Shown here in pieces: positions 28,227 through 37,012 of a DNA stretch of 64,000 bases; positions within the stretch are counted from its first letter, which is position 1; each line of letters begins with the position of its first letter. This DNA is from Streptomyces longispororuber (GTDB taxonomy: Bacteria > Actinomycetota > Actinomycetes > Streptomycetales > Streptomycetaceae), in assembly GCF_024448165.1 (NCBI RefSeq), contig NZ_JAMOLN010000014.1:1-64000 (forward strand), read 5' to 3'. The notes below the pieces were generated by a model, which saw only the letters and a list, made by a program, of their open reading frames with translations, was not told the DNA's origin and searched no databases. Position numbers and translations under genes: made by a program.

Positions 28227-29396
28227 GTGCTTCGTCCAGCTGTGCGGCCCACCGTGGCCCTGGCCGCTTGTGCCACGCTCCTGCTCACGGCCGGATGCTC
28301 CTCCGGCGACGACGGGCAGTCGAGCACCGACAAGAGTTCCGCGCCGAGTGCGAGCGATCCGGGCGGCTCCGCCGCGCCGAAGTCGGACGACGTGCCGCCG
28401 GCGAAGGGCTCGGTGAGCGTCGTGCGCACGGTCACCGAGGACCTCAAGTCGCCGTGGGGCCTGGCCCCGCTGCCCGAGGGAGGTCTGCTGGTCTCGTCGC
28501 GTGACGAGGGCACGATCACCCGGGTCGACACGAAGACCGGGAAGAAGACGGAGCTCGGCTCGGTCCCCGGGGTGGCGCCGGCGGGCGAGGGCGGACTGCT
28601 CGGCCTCGCGCTCTCCCCTTCGTACGCGTCGGACCACATGGTGTACGCGTACTTCACGACGGAATCGGACAACCGCATCGCGCGCATGCAGTACGACGAG
28701 AAGAAGCCGGCCGGTGAGCAGCTGGGCGCGCCGGACACGGTGTTCAAGGGCATCCCCAAGGGCACGAACCACAACGGCGGGCGGATCGCTTTCGGCCCCG
28801 ACGACCTGTTGTACGTGGGCACGGGCGAGACGTACAAGACGGAGCTGGCGCAGGACAAGAAGTCCACGGGCGGAAAGATCCTGCGGCTGACGCCGGAGGG
28901 CGAGCCCGCCCCGGGCAATCCGTTCGGCGACTCTCCGGTGTACTCGTACGGGCACCGCAATGTGCAGGGCCTGGCCTGGGACAAGGACAAGCGGCTGTGG
29001 GCCTCGGAGTTCGGCCAGGACACCTGGGACGAGCTGAACAACATCGTGGCGGGGGACGACTACGGCTGGCCGGACGCCGAGGGCAAGGGCGGCGGCTCCG
29101 GGTTCCACGACCCGATCGCCCAGTGGCACACCCAGGACGCCTCACCCAGCGGGATCGCCTACGCGGCAGGGTCGATCTGGATGGCGGGCCTGCGCGGTGA
29201 GCGGCTGTGGCGGGTCCCGCTGGACGGCACCAAGGCGGCACACGATCCGCAGGCGTTCCTGGAGGGGAAGTACGGGCGGCTGCGCACGGTGGTCGCGGCG
29301 GGCGGCGACAAGCTGTGGCTGGTCACGAGCGAGACGGACACACGGGGCACGCCGGGGAAGGGGGACGACCGGATTCTGGAGCTGAAGGTCAGCTGA
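28227..29396 (+). CDS. Lipoprotein, PQQ-dependent sugar dehydrogenase (glucose/sorbosone dehydrogenase) family, 389 aa
   Basis: A lipoprotein signal is clear: hydrophobic run then LTAGC, with cysteine near residue 24, followed by a Ser/Asp/Ala-rich linker to about residue 60. The remainder is a six-bladed beta-propeller of the GSDH family, with LKSPWGLAPLPEGGLLVSSR at the start, NHNGGRIAFGPDDLLYVGTG, YGHRNVQGLAW and SPSGIAYA. Members oxidise sugars with PQQ outside the membrane, though many actinobacterial ones are uncharacterised. GTG 28227 follows AAGGGA. The 3' end overlaps the convergent DUF6191 gene by eight bases. Confidence 0.88.
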   Translation: MLRPAVRPTVALAACATLLLTAGCSSGDDGQSSTDKSSAPSASDPGGSAAPKSDDVPPAKGSVSVVRTVTEDLKSPWGLAPLPEGGLLVSSRDEGTITRVDTKTGKKTELGSVPGVAPAGEGGLLGLALSPSYASDHMVYAYFTTESDNRIARMQYDEKKPAGEQLGAPDTVFKGIPKGTNHNGGRIAFGPDDLLYVGTGETYKTELAQDKKSTGGKILRLTPEGEPAPGNPFGDSPVYSYGHRNVQGLAWDKDKRLWASEFGQDTWDELNNIVAGDDYGWPDAEGKGGGSGFHDPIAQWHTQDASPSGIAYAAGSIWMAGLRGERLWRVPLDGTKAAHDPQAFLEGKYGRLRTVVAAGGDKLWLVTSETDTRGTPGKGDDRILELKVS

Positions 29397-29694
29397 CGGC
29401 ACCCGGACCACTCGGGCCGGCGACATCTTCGCCGCGCTCGCCGTCCTCGCCGTGCTCAGGGTGGCCGTCACCACCGTCACCACCATCTCCGCCGTCACGG
29501 CCATCGGCGTGATCGTCCTCATCGGGTGCGTCCCGCTGCTGGACGCGTACGACGACCTTGCCCGAGGTGAGGTCTATGGGGCCACGGCCGGGATCACCGT
29601 CGTTGAGGTCGACGCGGGTGAGCTCCAGGCGCTTGCGCTCGTCGTTGGTGTGCTTGCGGCCAGGGGCGAACAGTTCCTCGAACATGTTGAACAC
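29389..29694 (-). CDS. DUF6191-type small protein, 101 aa
   Basis: The N-terminal 50 residues (MFNMFEELFAPGRKHTNDER, then DPGRGPIDLTSGKVVVR) match the small actinobacterial DUF6191 family as I remember it. The C-terminal half is low-complexity Gly/Asp/His (GGDGGDGGDG) and probably unstructured. GTG 29694 follows GGAGG closely; ATG 29685 is the alternative. The gene runs into the sugar dehydrogenase by eight bases. No function is known to me. Confidence 0.7.
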   Translation of the reverse strand: MFNMFEELFAPGRKHTNDERKRLELTRVDLNDGDPGRGPIDLTSGKVVVRVQQRDAPDEDDHADGRDGGDGGDGGDGHPEHGEDGERGEDVAGPSGPGAVS

Positions 29695-29718
29695 TGCGCC
29701 TCCAGGGGTCCTGGCCGA

Positions 29719-29743
29719 GCCTCCCGTCCAGCGTACGGGAGGC
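29719..29743 (-). terminator. Terminator of the second LAL gene
   Basis: A perfect 9-bp stem (29719-29727 with 29735-29743) and a seven-base loop lie 15 bases beyond the LAL stop on the minus strand. Confidence 0.6.
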
Positions 29744-29757
29744 CCCTGCGGGCGGGC

Positions 29758-32700
29758 TCAGGCGGTCGGCTGGGGGAAGAGGCGCAGCCGGTGGGCCAGG
29801 GCCGCCGCCTCGCCGCGGCCGGCGACGCCCAGCTTGGCGAGGATGTTGGAGACGTGGACGCTGGCGGTCTTAGGGGAGATGAAGAGCTCCTCGGCGATCT
29901 GCCGGTTGCTGCGGCCGGCGGTGACGAGGCGGAGGACGTCCCGTTCGCGGCTGGTGAGGCCGAAGTCCTCGGCGGGGTCGGCCGGGCCGTCCGGGCGCGG
30001 CACGTCGCGGGTGAGGCTGAGCCGGGCGCGCTGGGCGAGCAGGGCGACCGACTCGGCGAGCGGGCGGGCGCCGAGGTGGTCGGCGACGGCGGAGGCGAGG
30101 CGGAGCAGTTCGGTGGCGCGGTCGCGGTCGTCGCCCTCGGCCCTGGCGAGGAGGGAGTCGGCGAGGCGGGTGCGGGCGCGGGCCAGGTCGTAGGGGCGGT
30201 CGACGGGTTCGAGGGCGGTGACGGTGGCGGACCAGTCGTCGGGGGTGACGCGGCCCTCGGCACGCAGGAGCTCGGTGCGGACCCACAGTTCGTACGCCTG
30301 CCAGACGGGGACCGGGGTGGCCTGGCGCTTGGCGGCGTCCCGGATGCGGGCGACGGCCTCGGCGCGGCCGGCGTCGGCGGCGGGCAGGCCGCGGGCGTCG
30401 GCCTCGGCCTCGGCGGCGGCGAGCAGCAGGGGCCAGATGTAGCGCTGCAGGGAGGGCGGCAGGCCGGCGGTGACGAGGCGGTCGAGTTCGGCGCGGGCGT
30501 CGAGCAGGCGGCCCTGGGCGGCGGCGAGTTCGATGGCGCGGTGGGCGAGGGGGAGGTCGTGCTGGGGTTGGGGATCGTGGGTGCCGAAGTACCGGCGGGC
30601 GGCGGCGAGGTGGTCGGTGGCCTCCTGGAAGGCGCCGCGGCCGAGGGCGACGGACGCGAGGTGGGTGGTGGCCGTGGCGCGCGGCTTGTCGCTCAGGGCG
30701 AAGCGGGACGTCCAGTTCGCGGCCTTGACGGCGTCGTCCCAGCGGCCGAGCGAGACGAGGGACTCGGCCTGGTTGGAGCGGACCCAGGCCTTGGTGTCGG
30801 TGAGGCCGAACCGGCGGCACAGCTCGACGCCCTCGTCGCAGATCCGGACGGCTTCGGCGGAGCGGCCGGCGCCTTCCAGGTGGGAGGGGAGGTTGACGTT
30901 GACGTTGCTGATCCGGGCCATCAGGCCGAGTTCGGCGGAGCGGTCGCGCACGGCGTACATCTCGGCGAAGCCCTGCTCGATGGAGCCGGCGTCGACGAGG
31001 AGGCCGCCGCGGATGAGGCGGGCGTGCAGTTCGGTCTCGTCGTCGCCGACCATCTGGGCGTACTCGACGGCCCGTTCGGCGGCGGCGAGGGTCTCGCCGC
31101 CCGGGTTGTGCAGCATGCCCCAGGCCGCGGCGTGCGCGAGGACCTCGGCGTGCACGGCGGACGGGGGCAGGCCGCGGACCAGTTCCTGGGCCTTGGCGAT
31201 CTCGTCCCAGCCGTTGCCGCGGGCGATGTGGGAGATGATCCGGGAGCGCTGGATCCAGAACCAGGCGAGGCGCAGCGGGTCGGCGGCGCCGCCGGCCGCG
31301 GCCTCGTCCAGGATGCGGATCGCGCGCTTGCCGATCTTGAGGGCGCGCTCCCGCTCCCCGCAGAGGCGTCCGGCGGCGGCTGCCTCGGCCATCAGGTCGA
31401 GGTAGTCGAGGCGGGTCTCGGCGGGGTCGCAGCCGCAGGAGAGATAGGCGACCGCGTAGTCGCCCATCCGCAGCTGCGCGCGGATCTCCTCGGGTGCTTC
31501 GTCCCACAGCTCCATCGCCCGCTCCAGGAGCCGGAGCTGCTCGGAGTAGGCGTGCCGGCGGCGGGCCTCGACGGAGGCGTCGAGGACGGCGGGCAGGGCC
31601 TTCGCCGCGTCGTGGGCGTGGTACCAGTAGCTGGCCAGGCGCATGACGCGGGCCTCGGCGGGGACCAGGGCGGGGTCGTCCTCGAGGGCTTCGGCGTAGC
31701 GGCGGTTGATGCGGGAGCGCTCGCCGGGCAGCAGGTCGTCGCTGACGGCCTCGCGGACCAGGGAGTGGCGGAAGCGGTAGCCGTCGCCGTCCGTGGAGGC
31801 GAGCAGGATGTTGGCGCCGACGGCGGCGCGCAGCGCCTCGATGAGGTCGTCCTCGCCGAGCCGGGCGACGGCGGCGAGCAGCGGGTACTCGACGGTGGAG
31901 CCGCCCTCGGCGCAGATCCGGGCGACGCGCTGGGCGTCCTCGGGCAGCGACTCGACGCGGACGAGGAGGACGTCGCGCAGCGAGTCGGTCAGGCCCGTGG
32001 CGCAGCCCTCGGCGGCGGAGACGGCGAGTTCCTCGACGAAGAAGGCGTTGCCGTCGGAGCGGCGGAAGATGTCGTCGACGACGGCGCGGTCGGGTTCGGC
32101 GGCCATGATCCCGGCGACCTGGCGGGCGACCTCTTCGCGGCTGAGGCGGCCGAGCTCGATCCGGGTCACGGTGCGCAGCCGGTCGAGTTCGGCGAGGAGG
32201 GGGCGCAGCGGGTGGCGGCGGTGGACGTCGTCGGCGCGGTAGGTGGCGACGACGGCGAGGCGGCCGTTGCGCAGGGTGCGGAAGAGGTAGGAGAGCAGGT
32301 GCCGGGTGGAGGCGTCGGCCCAGTGCAGGTCTTCGAGCACGACCACGACGGTGCGCTCGGCGGCGACGCGTTCCAGGAGGCGCCCGGTGAGTTCGAAGAG
32401 GCGGGCGGTGGCGCTCTCGTCGCCGCGTGCGTCCGATCCCGGCACGGTCCGGTCGCCCAACTCGGGGAGCAGTCTGGCCAGTTCGTCCTCCCGGCCGGCC
32501 GCTGCCGCGTCGACCTCGGCGGGCAGGGTGCGGCGCAGGGAGCGCAGGGCGGTGGAGAAGGGGGCGAAGGGCAGCCCGTCGGCGCCGATCTCGACGCAGC
32601 CGCCGGTGACGACAACGGCGCCCTGCTTGCAGGCCTCGGCGGCGAACTCCTCGACGAGTCGCGTCTTGCCTACGCCGGCTTCGCCACCGAGCAGCAGCGC

Positions 32701-32811
32701 CTGGGGTTCACCGGCGGCGGCTCGCTCGAGGGCGGTGTTCAGTATGCCCAGCTCGTCGGAGCGACCGACGAACACCGGGCTGACGGACCTGGTCTCCACG
32801 TCGCCGAGCAT
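29758..32811 (-). CDS. Large ATP-binding LuxR family (LAL) regulator, 1017 aa
   Basis: Same layout as the LAL at 14073: AAA/STAND ATPase with Walker A GGEAGVGKT (residues 42-50) and Walker B VVVLEDLHWAD, a long helical middle, and a C-terminal LuxR helix-turn-helix (LTSRERDVLRLVTAGRSNRQ, then SVHVSNILAKLG). I chose ATG 32811 (MLGDVETRSVSPVFVGR) because the conserved protein starts there; the frame runs on upstream to 32979 with a low-complexity extension. No ribosome binding site precedes it, so the mRNA may be leaderless. It is not next to a biosynthetic cluster, so a global or developmental role is possible but unproven. Confidence 0.9.
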   Translation of the reverse strand: MLGDVETRSVSPVFVGRSDELGILNTALERAAAGEPQALLLGGEAGVGKTRLVEEFAAEACKQGAVVVTGGCVEIGADGLPFAPFSTALRSLRRTLPAEVDAAAAGREDELARLLPELGDRTVPGSDARGDESATARLFELTGRLLERVAAERTVVVVLEDLHWADASTRHLLSYLFRTLRNGRLAVVATYRADDVHRRHPLRPLLAELDRLRTVTRIELGRLSREEVARQVAGIMAAEPDRAVVDDIFRRSDGNAFFVEELAVSAAEGCATGLTDSLRDVLLVRVESLPEDAQRVARICAEGGSTVEYPLLAAVARLGEDDLIEALRAAVGANILLASTDGDGYRFRHSLVREAVSDDLLPGERSRINRRYAEALEDDPALVPAEARVMRLASYWYHAHDAAKALPAVLDASVEARRRHAYSEQLRLLERAMELWDEAPEEIRAQLRMGDYAVAYLSCGCDPAETRLDYLDLMAEAAAAGRLCGERERALKIGKRAIRILDEAAAGGAADPLRLAWFWIQRSRIISHIARGNGWDEIAKAQELVRGLPPSAVHAEVLAHAAAWGMLHNPGGETLAAAERAVEYAQMVGDDETELHARLIRGGLLVDAGSIEQGFAEMYAVRDRSAELGLMARISNVNVNLPSHLEGAGRSAEAVRICDEGVELCRRFGLTDTKAWVRSNQAESLVSLGRWDDAVKAANWTSRFALSDKPRATATTHLASVALGRGAFQEATDHLAAARRYFGTHDPQPQHDLPLAHRAIELAAAQGRLLDARAELDRLVTAGLPPSLQRYIWPLLLAAAEAEADARGLPAADAGRAEAVARIRDAAKRQATPVPVWQAYELWVRTELLRAEGRVTPDDWSATVTALEPVDRPYDLARARTRLADSLLARAEGDDRDRATELLRLASAVADHLGARPLAESVALLAQRARLSLTRDVPRPDGPADPAEDFGLTSRERDVLRLVTAGRSNRQIAEELFISPKTASVHVSNILAKLGVAGRGEAAALAHRLRLFPQPTA

Positions 32812-32919
32812 CGCACACGAATACGTGACCTGGGCAGCGATTTCAGCGGCGGGCGAAGCCGGTGCGCGGCGGCCCTGGGCGGGCGGCGCGGCCTGCGACG
32901 GCACGGGGGAAAGCGGAAA

Positions 32920-32949
32920 GGGGAGGACGGCAGGCAGTCCGTCCTCCCC
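32920..32949 (-). terminator. Terminator of the 63-aa gene
   Basis: A perfect 11-bp stem (GGGGAGGACGG 32920-32930 and its complement 32939-32949) with an eight-base loop lies 27 bases beyond the small ORF stop on the minus strand. Confidence 0.7.
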
Positions 32950-32975
32950 CGCTCCCCCGTGCCGGGGTGCCGCGC

Positions 32976-33167
32976 TCACGCGGTGCGCGCGGCACGGTGC
33001 CGACGCGGGCGGTGGGTACTCACCCGCCCCTCGGCGTCCTGGCTGTCCGAACCGCCCTGCGGGCGGCGGGACTTGCGGGCCGCGCGCGCCTCGCGGGCCA
33101 GTCGGTAGTTGTCGGCCTCCCGGATGAGCTCGGCGGCGCGGACCTGGTGAAGCTCGTACTCGAACAT
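32976..33167 (-). CDS. Small conserved actinobacterial protein, 63 aa
   Basis: The protein starts MFEYELHQVRAAELIREADN and ends in a very basic tail (HRPRRHRAARTA). Similar short Streptomyces proteins begin with an M-x-EYEL-x-x-x-R-x-AELIR pattern as I recall. ATG 33165-33167 follows an AGGGAG ribosome binding site, and a strong terminator follows the gene, so it looks like a real monocistron. The charged helix and basic tail could bind nucleic acid; function unknown. Confidence 0.7.
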   Translation of the reverse strand: MFEYELHQVRAAELIREADNYRLAREARAARKSRRPQGGSDSQDAEGRVSTHRPRRHRAARTA

Positions 33168-33286
33168 GCCGTCTCCCTGGTGACGATCCCTGTCGGTCTC
33201 GCGGGGTGTTCCCTGCGATGCCTCAAGATTCGTCTCCCAGGGGGGTGCGGCACATCGGGAGAGTGCCGGATCTCCTGGGGCGGGGA

Positions 33287-33348
33287 TGCCTTAGCCCCCG
33301 CCTGAGGGGCCTTAGGTACCCCCGGTCCGGGGGCTCACCGCCTTAGGC
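33287..33348. repeat. Three copies of GCCTTAG in an intergenic gap
   Basis: GCCTTAG occurs at 33287-33293, 33309-33315 and 33340-33346, with variants GCCTGAGG-like and GCCTCAG nearby. The gap (33168-33354) separates two minus-strand genes and has GC-rich short stems around 33319-33333, so it may act as a terminator for the 225-aa gene. Confidence 0.4.
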
Positions 33349-33354
33349 GGGGCC

Positions 33355-34032
33355 TCAGCTGGTCTTCGGCAGGCCCAGAAGGATGTCCGAGTACTTGGCC
33401 ACGGCGAGCAGCAGACCGAGGACGGCGAGCGAGACGCCGGCCCACGCGGTCGACCTGATCCACAGCGCCTGCGGCTTGCCGGGGACGCCGAACGCGGGCT
33501 TGACCAGCACGAACGCGCCGACCAGCAGGGCGATGAGCGAGATGGTCCCGCCGACCACGGCGGCGGCGTGCCAGGAGTCGCCGTAGACCTCGGAGACCTG
33601 CTGGGCGACGCTCGCGGACTGCGAGGTGTTGAGCTGGCCGATGAGCGACTCGCGGGCCGAGGCGATCGTGCCGAGCCAGCTGCCGCTGAGGGCGACGATG
33701 CCGAGGGCCACGGACACGATGGCGCCGGCGCCCTGGCCGACGCCGGACGGGCCGGACTGGGCCTCGGCCTCGGCCAGAGCGGCGAGCTCGGCCTCGGCGG
33801 CGGCCTCCGCCGCGTCGTCATCGGCGTCGGCGGCGGCGCCATCGGCGTCACCGGCAGCGGCCTCGGCCTCCGCCCGGTCCACCGGCTCGGCCGTGTCCGC
33901 CTTCCCGGTCTTCTCGGCCTTCTCCGTCTGCTCGGCCGTCTCCGTCTGTTCGGCGGCGGCCTCGGCCCCCTCCGTGACGGCCGTCTCCTCCGCAACCTCG
34001 GCGTCGCGCTGCGCATCAGTCTTCGTAGTCAT
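33355..34032 (-). CDS. Hypothetical membrane protein with Ala/Glu-rich N-terminus, 225 aa
   Basis: Residues 1-95 are an acidic Ala/Glu/Thr-rich, probably helical or disordered segment (many repeats of AEQTE and AEAAA type). The C-terminal 125 residues contain three or four hydrophobic segments (IVSVALGIVALSGSWLG, VVGGTISLIALLVGAFVLV, AWAGVSLAVLGLLLAVA). ATG 34032 is the most plausible start; no strong ribosome binding site is visible. I do not recognise a named family. It follows the GNAT gene on the same strand by 35 bases and may be co-transcribed with it. Confidence 0.7.
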   Translation of the reverse strand: MTTKTDAQRDAEVAEETAVTEGAEAAAEQTETAEQTEKAEKTGKADTAEPVDRAEAEAAAGDADGAAADADDDAAEAAAEAELAALAEAEAQSGPSGVGQGAGAIVSVALGIVALSGSWLGTIASARESLIGQLNTSQSASVAQQVSEVYGDSWHAAAVVGGTISLIALLVGAFVLVKPAFGVPGKPQALWIRSTAWAGVSLAVLGLLLAVAKYSDILLGLPKTS

Positions 34033-34067
34033 GCTGCGCACCGTACGGACGGAGTCTGAGAGGTCTC

Positions 34068-34637
34068 TTAACGTTTCTTGTGTCCGTCGCGTGCGCTGCG
34101 CCACTCCGGCGCGAGCACGGACCAGACCTCCAGGTCATGGCGGATCCCGCGCCACGGACGGGCCTCGCGGTGCACGCCTTCCTGGGTGAATCCGAGGCGG
34201 CGGGCGACGTTCAGGCTCGGCGTGTTGCCGGACGCGGCCACCCATTCCACCCGGTGGAAACCGCGCTGCTCGACGAGCGAGTCGATCAGGAGGCGCATGG
34301 CGCGGGTGACCAGACCGCGGCCGGACGCGGCGGGCTCCAGCCAGCAGCCGACCTCGGCGTTGCCGAGCTCCGCGTCGACGTTCAGCGTGAGCACACCGCC
34401 GACCAGCTTTCCGTCCAGCCAGATGCCGTGGAGCCCGCCGGTGTCGGCGCAGCGCATGTCGGCGTACCGCTGGAGGGTCGCGCGGGCGGAGGCGACGTCG
34501 GTGGCCTTCGAGCCGAAGGGGATGAACTGCCCGATGAAGTCCCGGCCGCGGTCGAGGTGCGCCAGGAACTCCTCGGCGCGCCAGGGGTCGAGGGGACGCA
34601 GTTCGGCGCCGTCGTCACCCAGGGATATCGCGTACAT
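34068..34637 (-). CDS. GNAT family N-acetyltransferase (RimJ/RimL-like), 189 aa
   Basis: GNAT enzymes transfer acetyl from acetyl-CoA to amines. The order LRPLDPWRAEEFLAHLDRGR, NAEVGCWLEPAASGRGLVTR (the acetyl-CoA loop) and SLNVARRLGFTQEGVHRE is typical of ribosomal-protein or amino-acid acetyltransferases of the RimJ/RimL type. ATG 34637 is preceded by GAAGGAG at good spacing and lies inside the end of the MMPL gene, so the genes overlap by 23 bases and are translationally coupled. The substrate is unknown. Confidence 0.88.
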   Translation of the reverse strand: MYAISLGDDGAELRPLDPWRAEEFLAHLDRGRDFIGQFIPFGSKATDVASARATLQRYADMRCADTGGLHGIWLDGKLVGGVLTLNVDAELGNAEVGCWLEPAASGRGLVTRAMRLLIDSLVEQRGFHRVEWVAASGNTPSLNVARRLGFTQEGVHREARPWRGIRHDLEVWSVLAPEWRSARDGHKKR

Positions 34638-36858
34638 CAGGCTCCTTCGCCAGCAGATCGTCCAGCTCGGCGACGGTGCCGCGCTGTCCCGGGATCCTCG
34701 CATCCGCGGCGGCCCGGCACTCCGGCGGCTCGATGCTGAGGCGGGGCAGGCGCCGGTCGAGCCACTTGGGCAGCCACCAGTTGGCGCCGCCGAGCAGGTG
34801 CATCAGGGCCGGCACCAGGAGCGTCCGCAGGATGAACGCGTCGACGGCGACGGCGACCGCGAGCGCGATGCCGAACATCGCGATCACCCGGTCCCCGCTG
34901 AGCACGAAGGCCAGGAAGACCGAGATCATGATCACGGCGGCCGAGTTGATCACGCGGCTGGTCTCGGCGAGCCCGACCCGCACGGCCCGCCGGTTGTCGC
35001 CGGTCTCCAGCCACTCCTCGTACATCCGGCTCACCAGGAACACCTGATAGTCCATGGAGAGCCCGAACAGGACCGACACCATGATCACGGGCAGGAAGGG
35101 TTCGATGGGCCCCGAGCGGCCGAGCCCGAGCAGTTCGCTCCCCCAGCCCCACTGGAAGATCGCGACGACGACGCCGAAGGCGGCGGCGACGGCGGCGATG
35201 TTCATCGCGGCGGCCTTGAGCGGGATGCCGATCGAGCGGAAGGCGAGGAGCAGCAGGAGGCAGCCGAGTCCGACCACGACGCCCACGAACAGGGGCAGCT
35301 TGCCGACGATGACCTCGGCGAAGTCGTCGTAGCTGGCGGTGACGCCGCCGATCTGCGCGTCGAGTCCGGAGTCCGGGACGACGTCCGTGCGCAGCCGGTC
35401 GACGAGCGCGCTGGTCTGCTCGGACTGCGGGGCGGAGGTCGGGACGACGGTGAGGTAGGCGGTGCTGTCGTCGGCGTTGTAGGTGATCGGGGAGACGGAG
35501 GCGACGCCGTCGGTGGTCCGCAGGGCGCCGGTCAGCTCGGTCAGGGCGGCCTTGTCCTGGGCGCCGTCGACCTCGGTGACGAGGGTGAGCGGCCCGTTCA
35601 CGCCGGGTCCGAAGCCGTCGGCCAGCAGGTCGTAGGCCTGCCGGGTGGTGGCCGACTTCGGGTTGTTGCCCTGGTCGGAGGTGCCCAGGTGCAGCGACAT
35701 CATCGGCAGCGCGAGGACCGTGATCACGGCGAGGGCGATGCCGCCGAGGAGCTTGGGGTGGCGCTCGACGAAGGCGGCCCAGCGGGCGGCGAGCCCGGTG
35801 GGCAGCTCCGGCTCGGGCCCGTGCTCGGCGAGCCGGCGCCGCTCGCGCCGCGACAGGGCGCGCATCCCGATGAACGAGAGCAGGCCGGGCAGCAGCGTCA
35901 CCGACGCGGCGACGGTGAGCAGCACGGTCACGGAGGCGGCGATGGCGACCCCGTTGAGGAAGCTGAGCCGGAGGATGAGCATGCCGAGGAGGGCGATGCA
36001 GACGGTGGCGCCCGCGAAGACGACGGCGCGGCCGGTGGTGGCGACCGCCCGTTCGGCGGCGACCGCCACCGGCAGTCCGCGCTTGAGGCCCTTGCGGTGC
36101 CGGGTCACGATGAACAGCGCGTAGTCGATGCCGACACCCAGCCCGACGAGCATGCCGAGCATCGGCGCGAAGTCCGCGACGGTCATGGCGTGTCCGAGCA
36201 GCACGATGCCCGCGTACGCGGTGCCGACGCTGACCAGTGCGGTGGCGATGGGCAGCGCGGCCGCCGCGAGGGAGCCGAAGGCGAGGAACAGGACGACGGC
36301 CGCGACGACGACGCCGACGATCTCCGAGGTGTGCGCGGACGTCGACTCGGTGAGCGCGACGGCGCTGCCGCCGAGCTCGACCTGCAGCCCGTCCGGGCCG
36401 TGGTTCTCGGCGTCGAGCGCCGTGTCCACGACGGCCCTGGCCTGGTCCTTCGGGATGTCGTCGGCCTGCTGGTCGAAGGTGACCGTGGCGTACGCGGTGT
36501 GGCCGTCGGCGCTGATCTGGGCGGCGCCGGCCGCCTCGTACGGGGAGCCGACCGACGAGACGCCCGGCAGCTTGCCGATCTCGTCCACCGCGTTGCTCAT
36601 GGTGGTCTCGACGTCGGCGGCGCGCACCGTGGAGCCGTCGATGTGCCAGACGACGGTGTCGCTGTCGCCGCCGAGGCCGTGGAAGCCCTCGTCCAGGAGC
36701 TGGGTGGCGCGGCCGGACTCGGTGCCGGGTGCCTCGTAGTCGTTCGAGTACGCGGACCCGGCGACCGCGGCCGCCGCGCTGGTCCCGCCGAGGGCGAGCA
36801 GCCACAGCAGAACGACGACGAGCCGATGACTGACACACCAGCGTGCGAGTGCGGCCAC
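34615..36858 (-). CDS. MMPL family RND transporter, 747 aa
   Basis: MMPL proteins export lipids and other hydrophobic molecules using the proton gradient. The protein has two equivalent halves, each with a membrane helix, a large external domain and a helix bundle. Proton-relay motifs are present in both: GLGVGIDYALFIVTR in the first and GLSMDYQVFLVSRMYEEW in the second. GTG 36858 follows GGGAG. It is the first gene of a coupled pair with the GNAT enzyme. No regulator adjoins it, though MMPL pumps often have one. Confidence 0.93.
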   Translation of the reverse strand: MAALARWCVSHRLVVVLLWLLALGGTSAAAAVAGSAYSNDYEAPGTESGRATQLLDEGFHGLGGDSDTVVWHIDGSTVRAADVETTMSNAVDEIGKLPGVSSVGSPYEAAGAAQISADGHTAYATVTFDQQADDIPKDQARAVVDTALDAENHGPDGLQVELGGSAVALTESTSAHTSEIVGVVVAAVVLFLAFGSLAAAALPIATALVSVGTAYAGIVLLGHAMTVADFAPMLGMLVGLGVGIDYALFIVTRHRKGLKRGLPVAVAAERAVATTGRAVVFAGATVCIALLGMLILRLSFLNGVAIAASVTVLLTVAASVTLLPGLLSFIGMRALSRRERRRLAEHGPEPELPTGLAARWAAFVERHPKLLGGIALAVITVLALPMMSLHLGTSDQGNNPKSATTRQAYDLLADGFGPGVNGPLTLVTEVDGAQDKAALTELTGALRTTDGVASVSPITYNADDSTAYLTVVPTSAPQSEQTSALVDRLRTDVVPDSGLDAQIGGVTASYDDFAEVIVGKLPLFVGVVVGLGCLLLLLAFRSIGIPLKAAAMNIAAVAAAFGVVVAIFQWGWGSELLGLGRSGPIEPFLPVIMVSVLFGLSMDYQVFLVSRMYEEWLETGDNRRAVRVGLAETSRVINSAAVIMISVFLAFVLSGDRVIAMFGIALAVAVAVDAFILRTLLVPALMHLLGGANWWLPKWLDRRLPRLSIEPPECRAAADARIPGQRGTVAELDDLLAKEPDVRDIPG

Positions 36859-37012
36859 GGACGTGCTCCCTGGGTGTTTCGTGGATCTTTATCGGGAACA
36901 GTCGGTGATCGCCTGAACAGCCCGCAAAGAACACATGAGCAATGGCCAGACACTCTTGCAGTCAGACGTGATCGTTTGTCGCTTTCGTGCGCTTACTCAC
37001 ACGAGGCGTCGG

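Noticed and set aside
29452..33108. A 1218-aa plus-strand frame opposite the second LAL gene
   Set aside because: It mirrors the minus-strand LAL gene; composition is Gly/Val/Asp-rich without domains.
33319..33333. Hairpin CCCCCGG-T-CCGGGGG as a strong terminator
   Set aside because: A one-base loop is sterically impossible and the usable stem is short, so it is noted only within the gap description.
36859..37012. Promoter or operator for the MMPL gene
   Set aside because: An AT-rich TAAAGAT word exists but no -35 at proper distance and no dyad were found.
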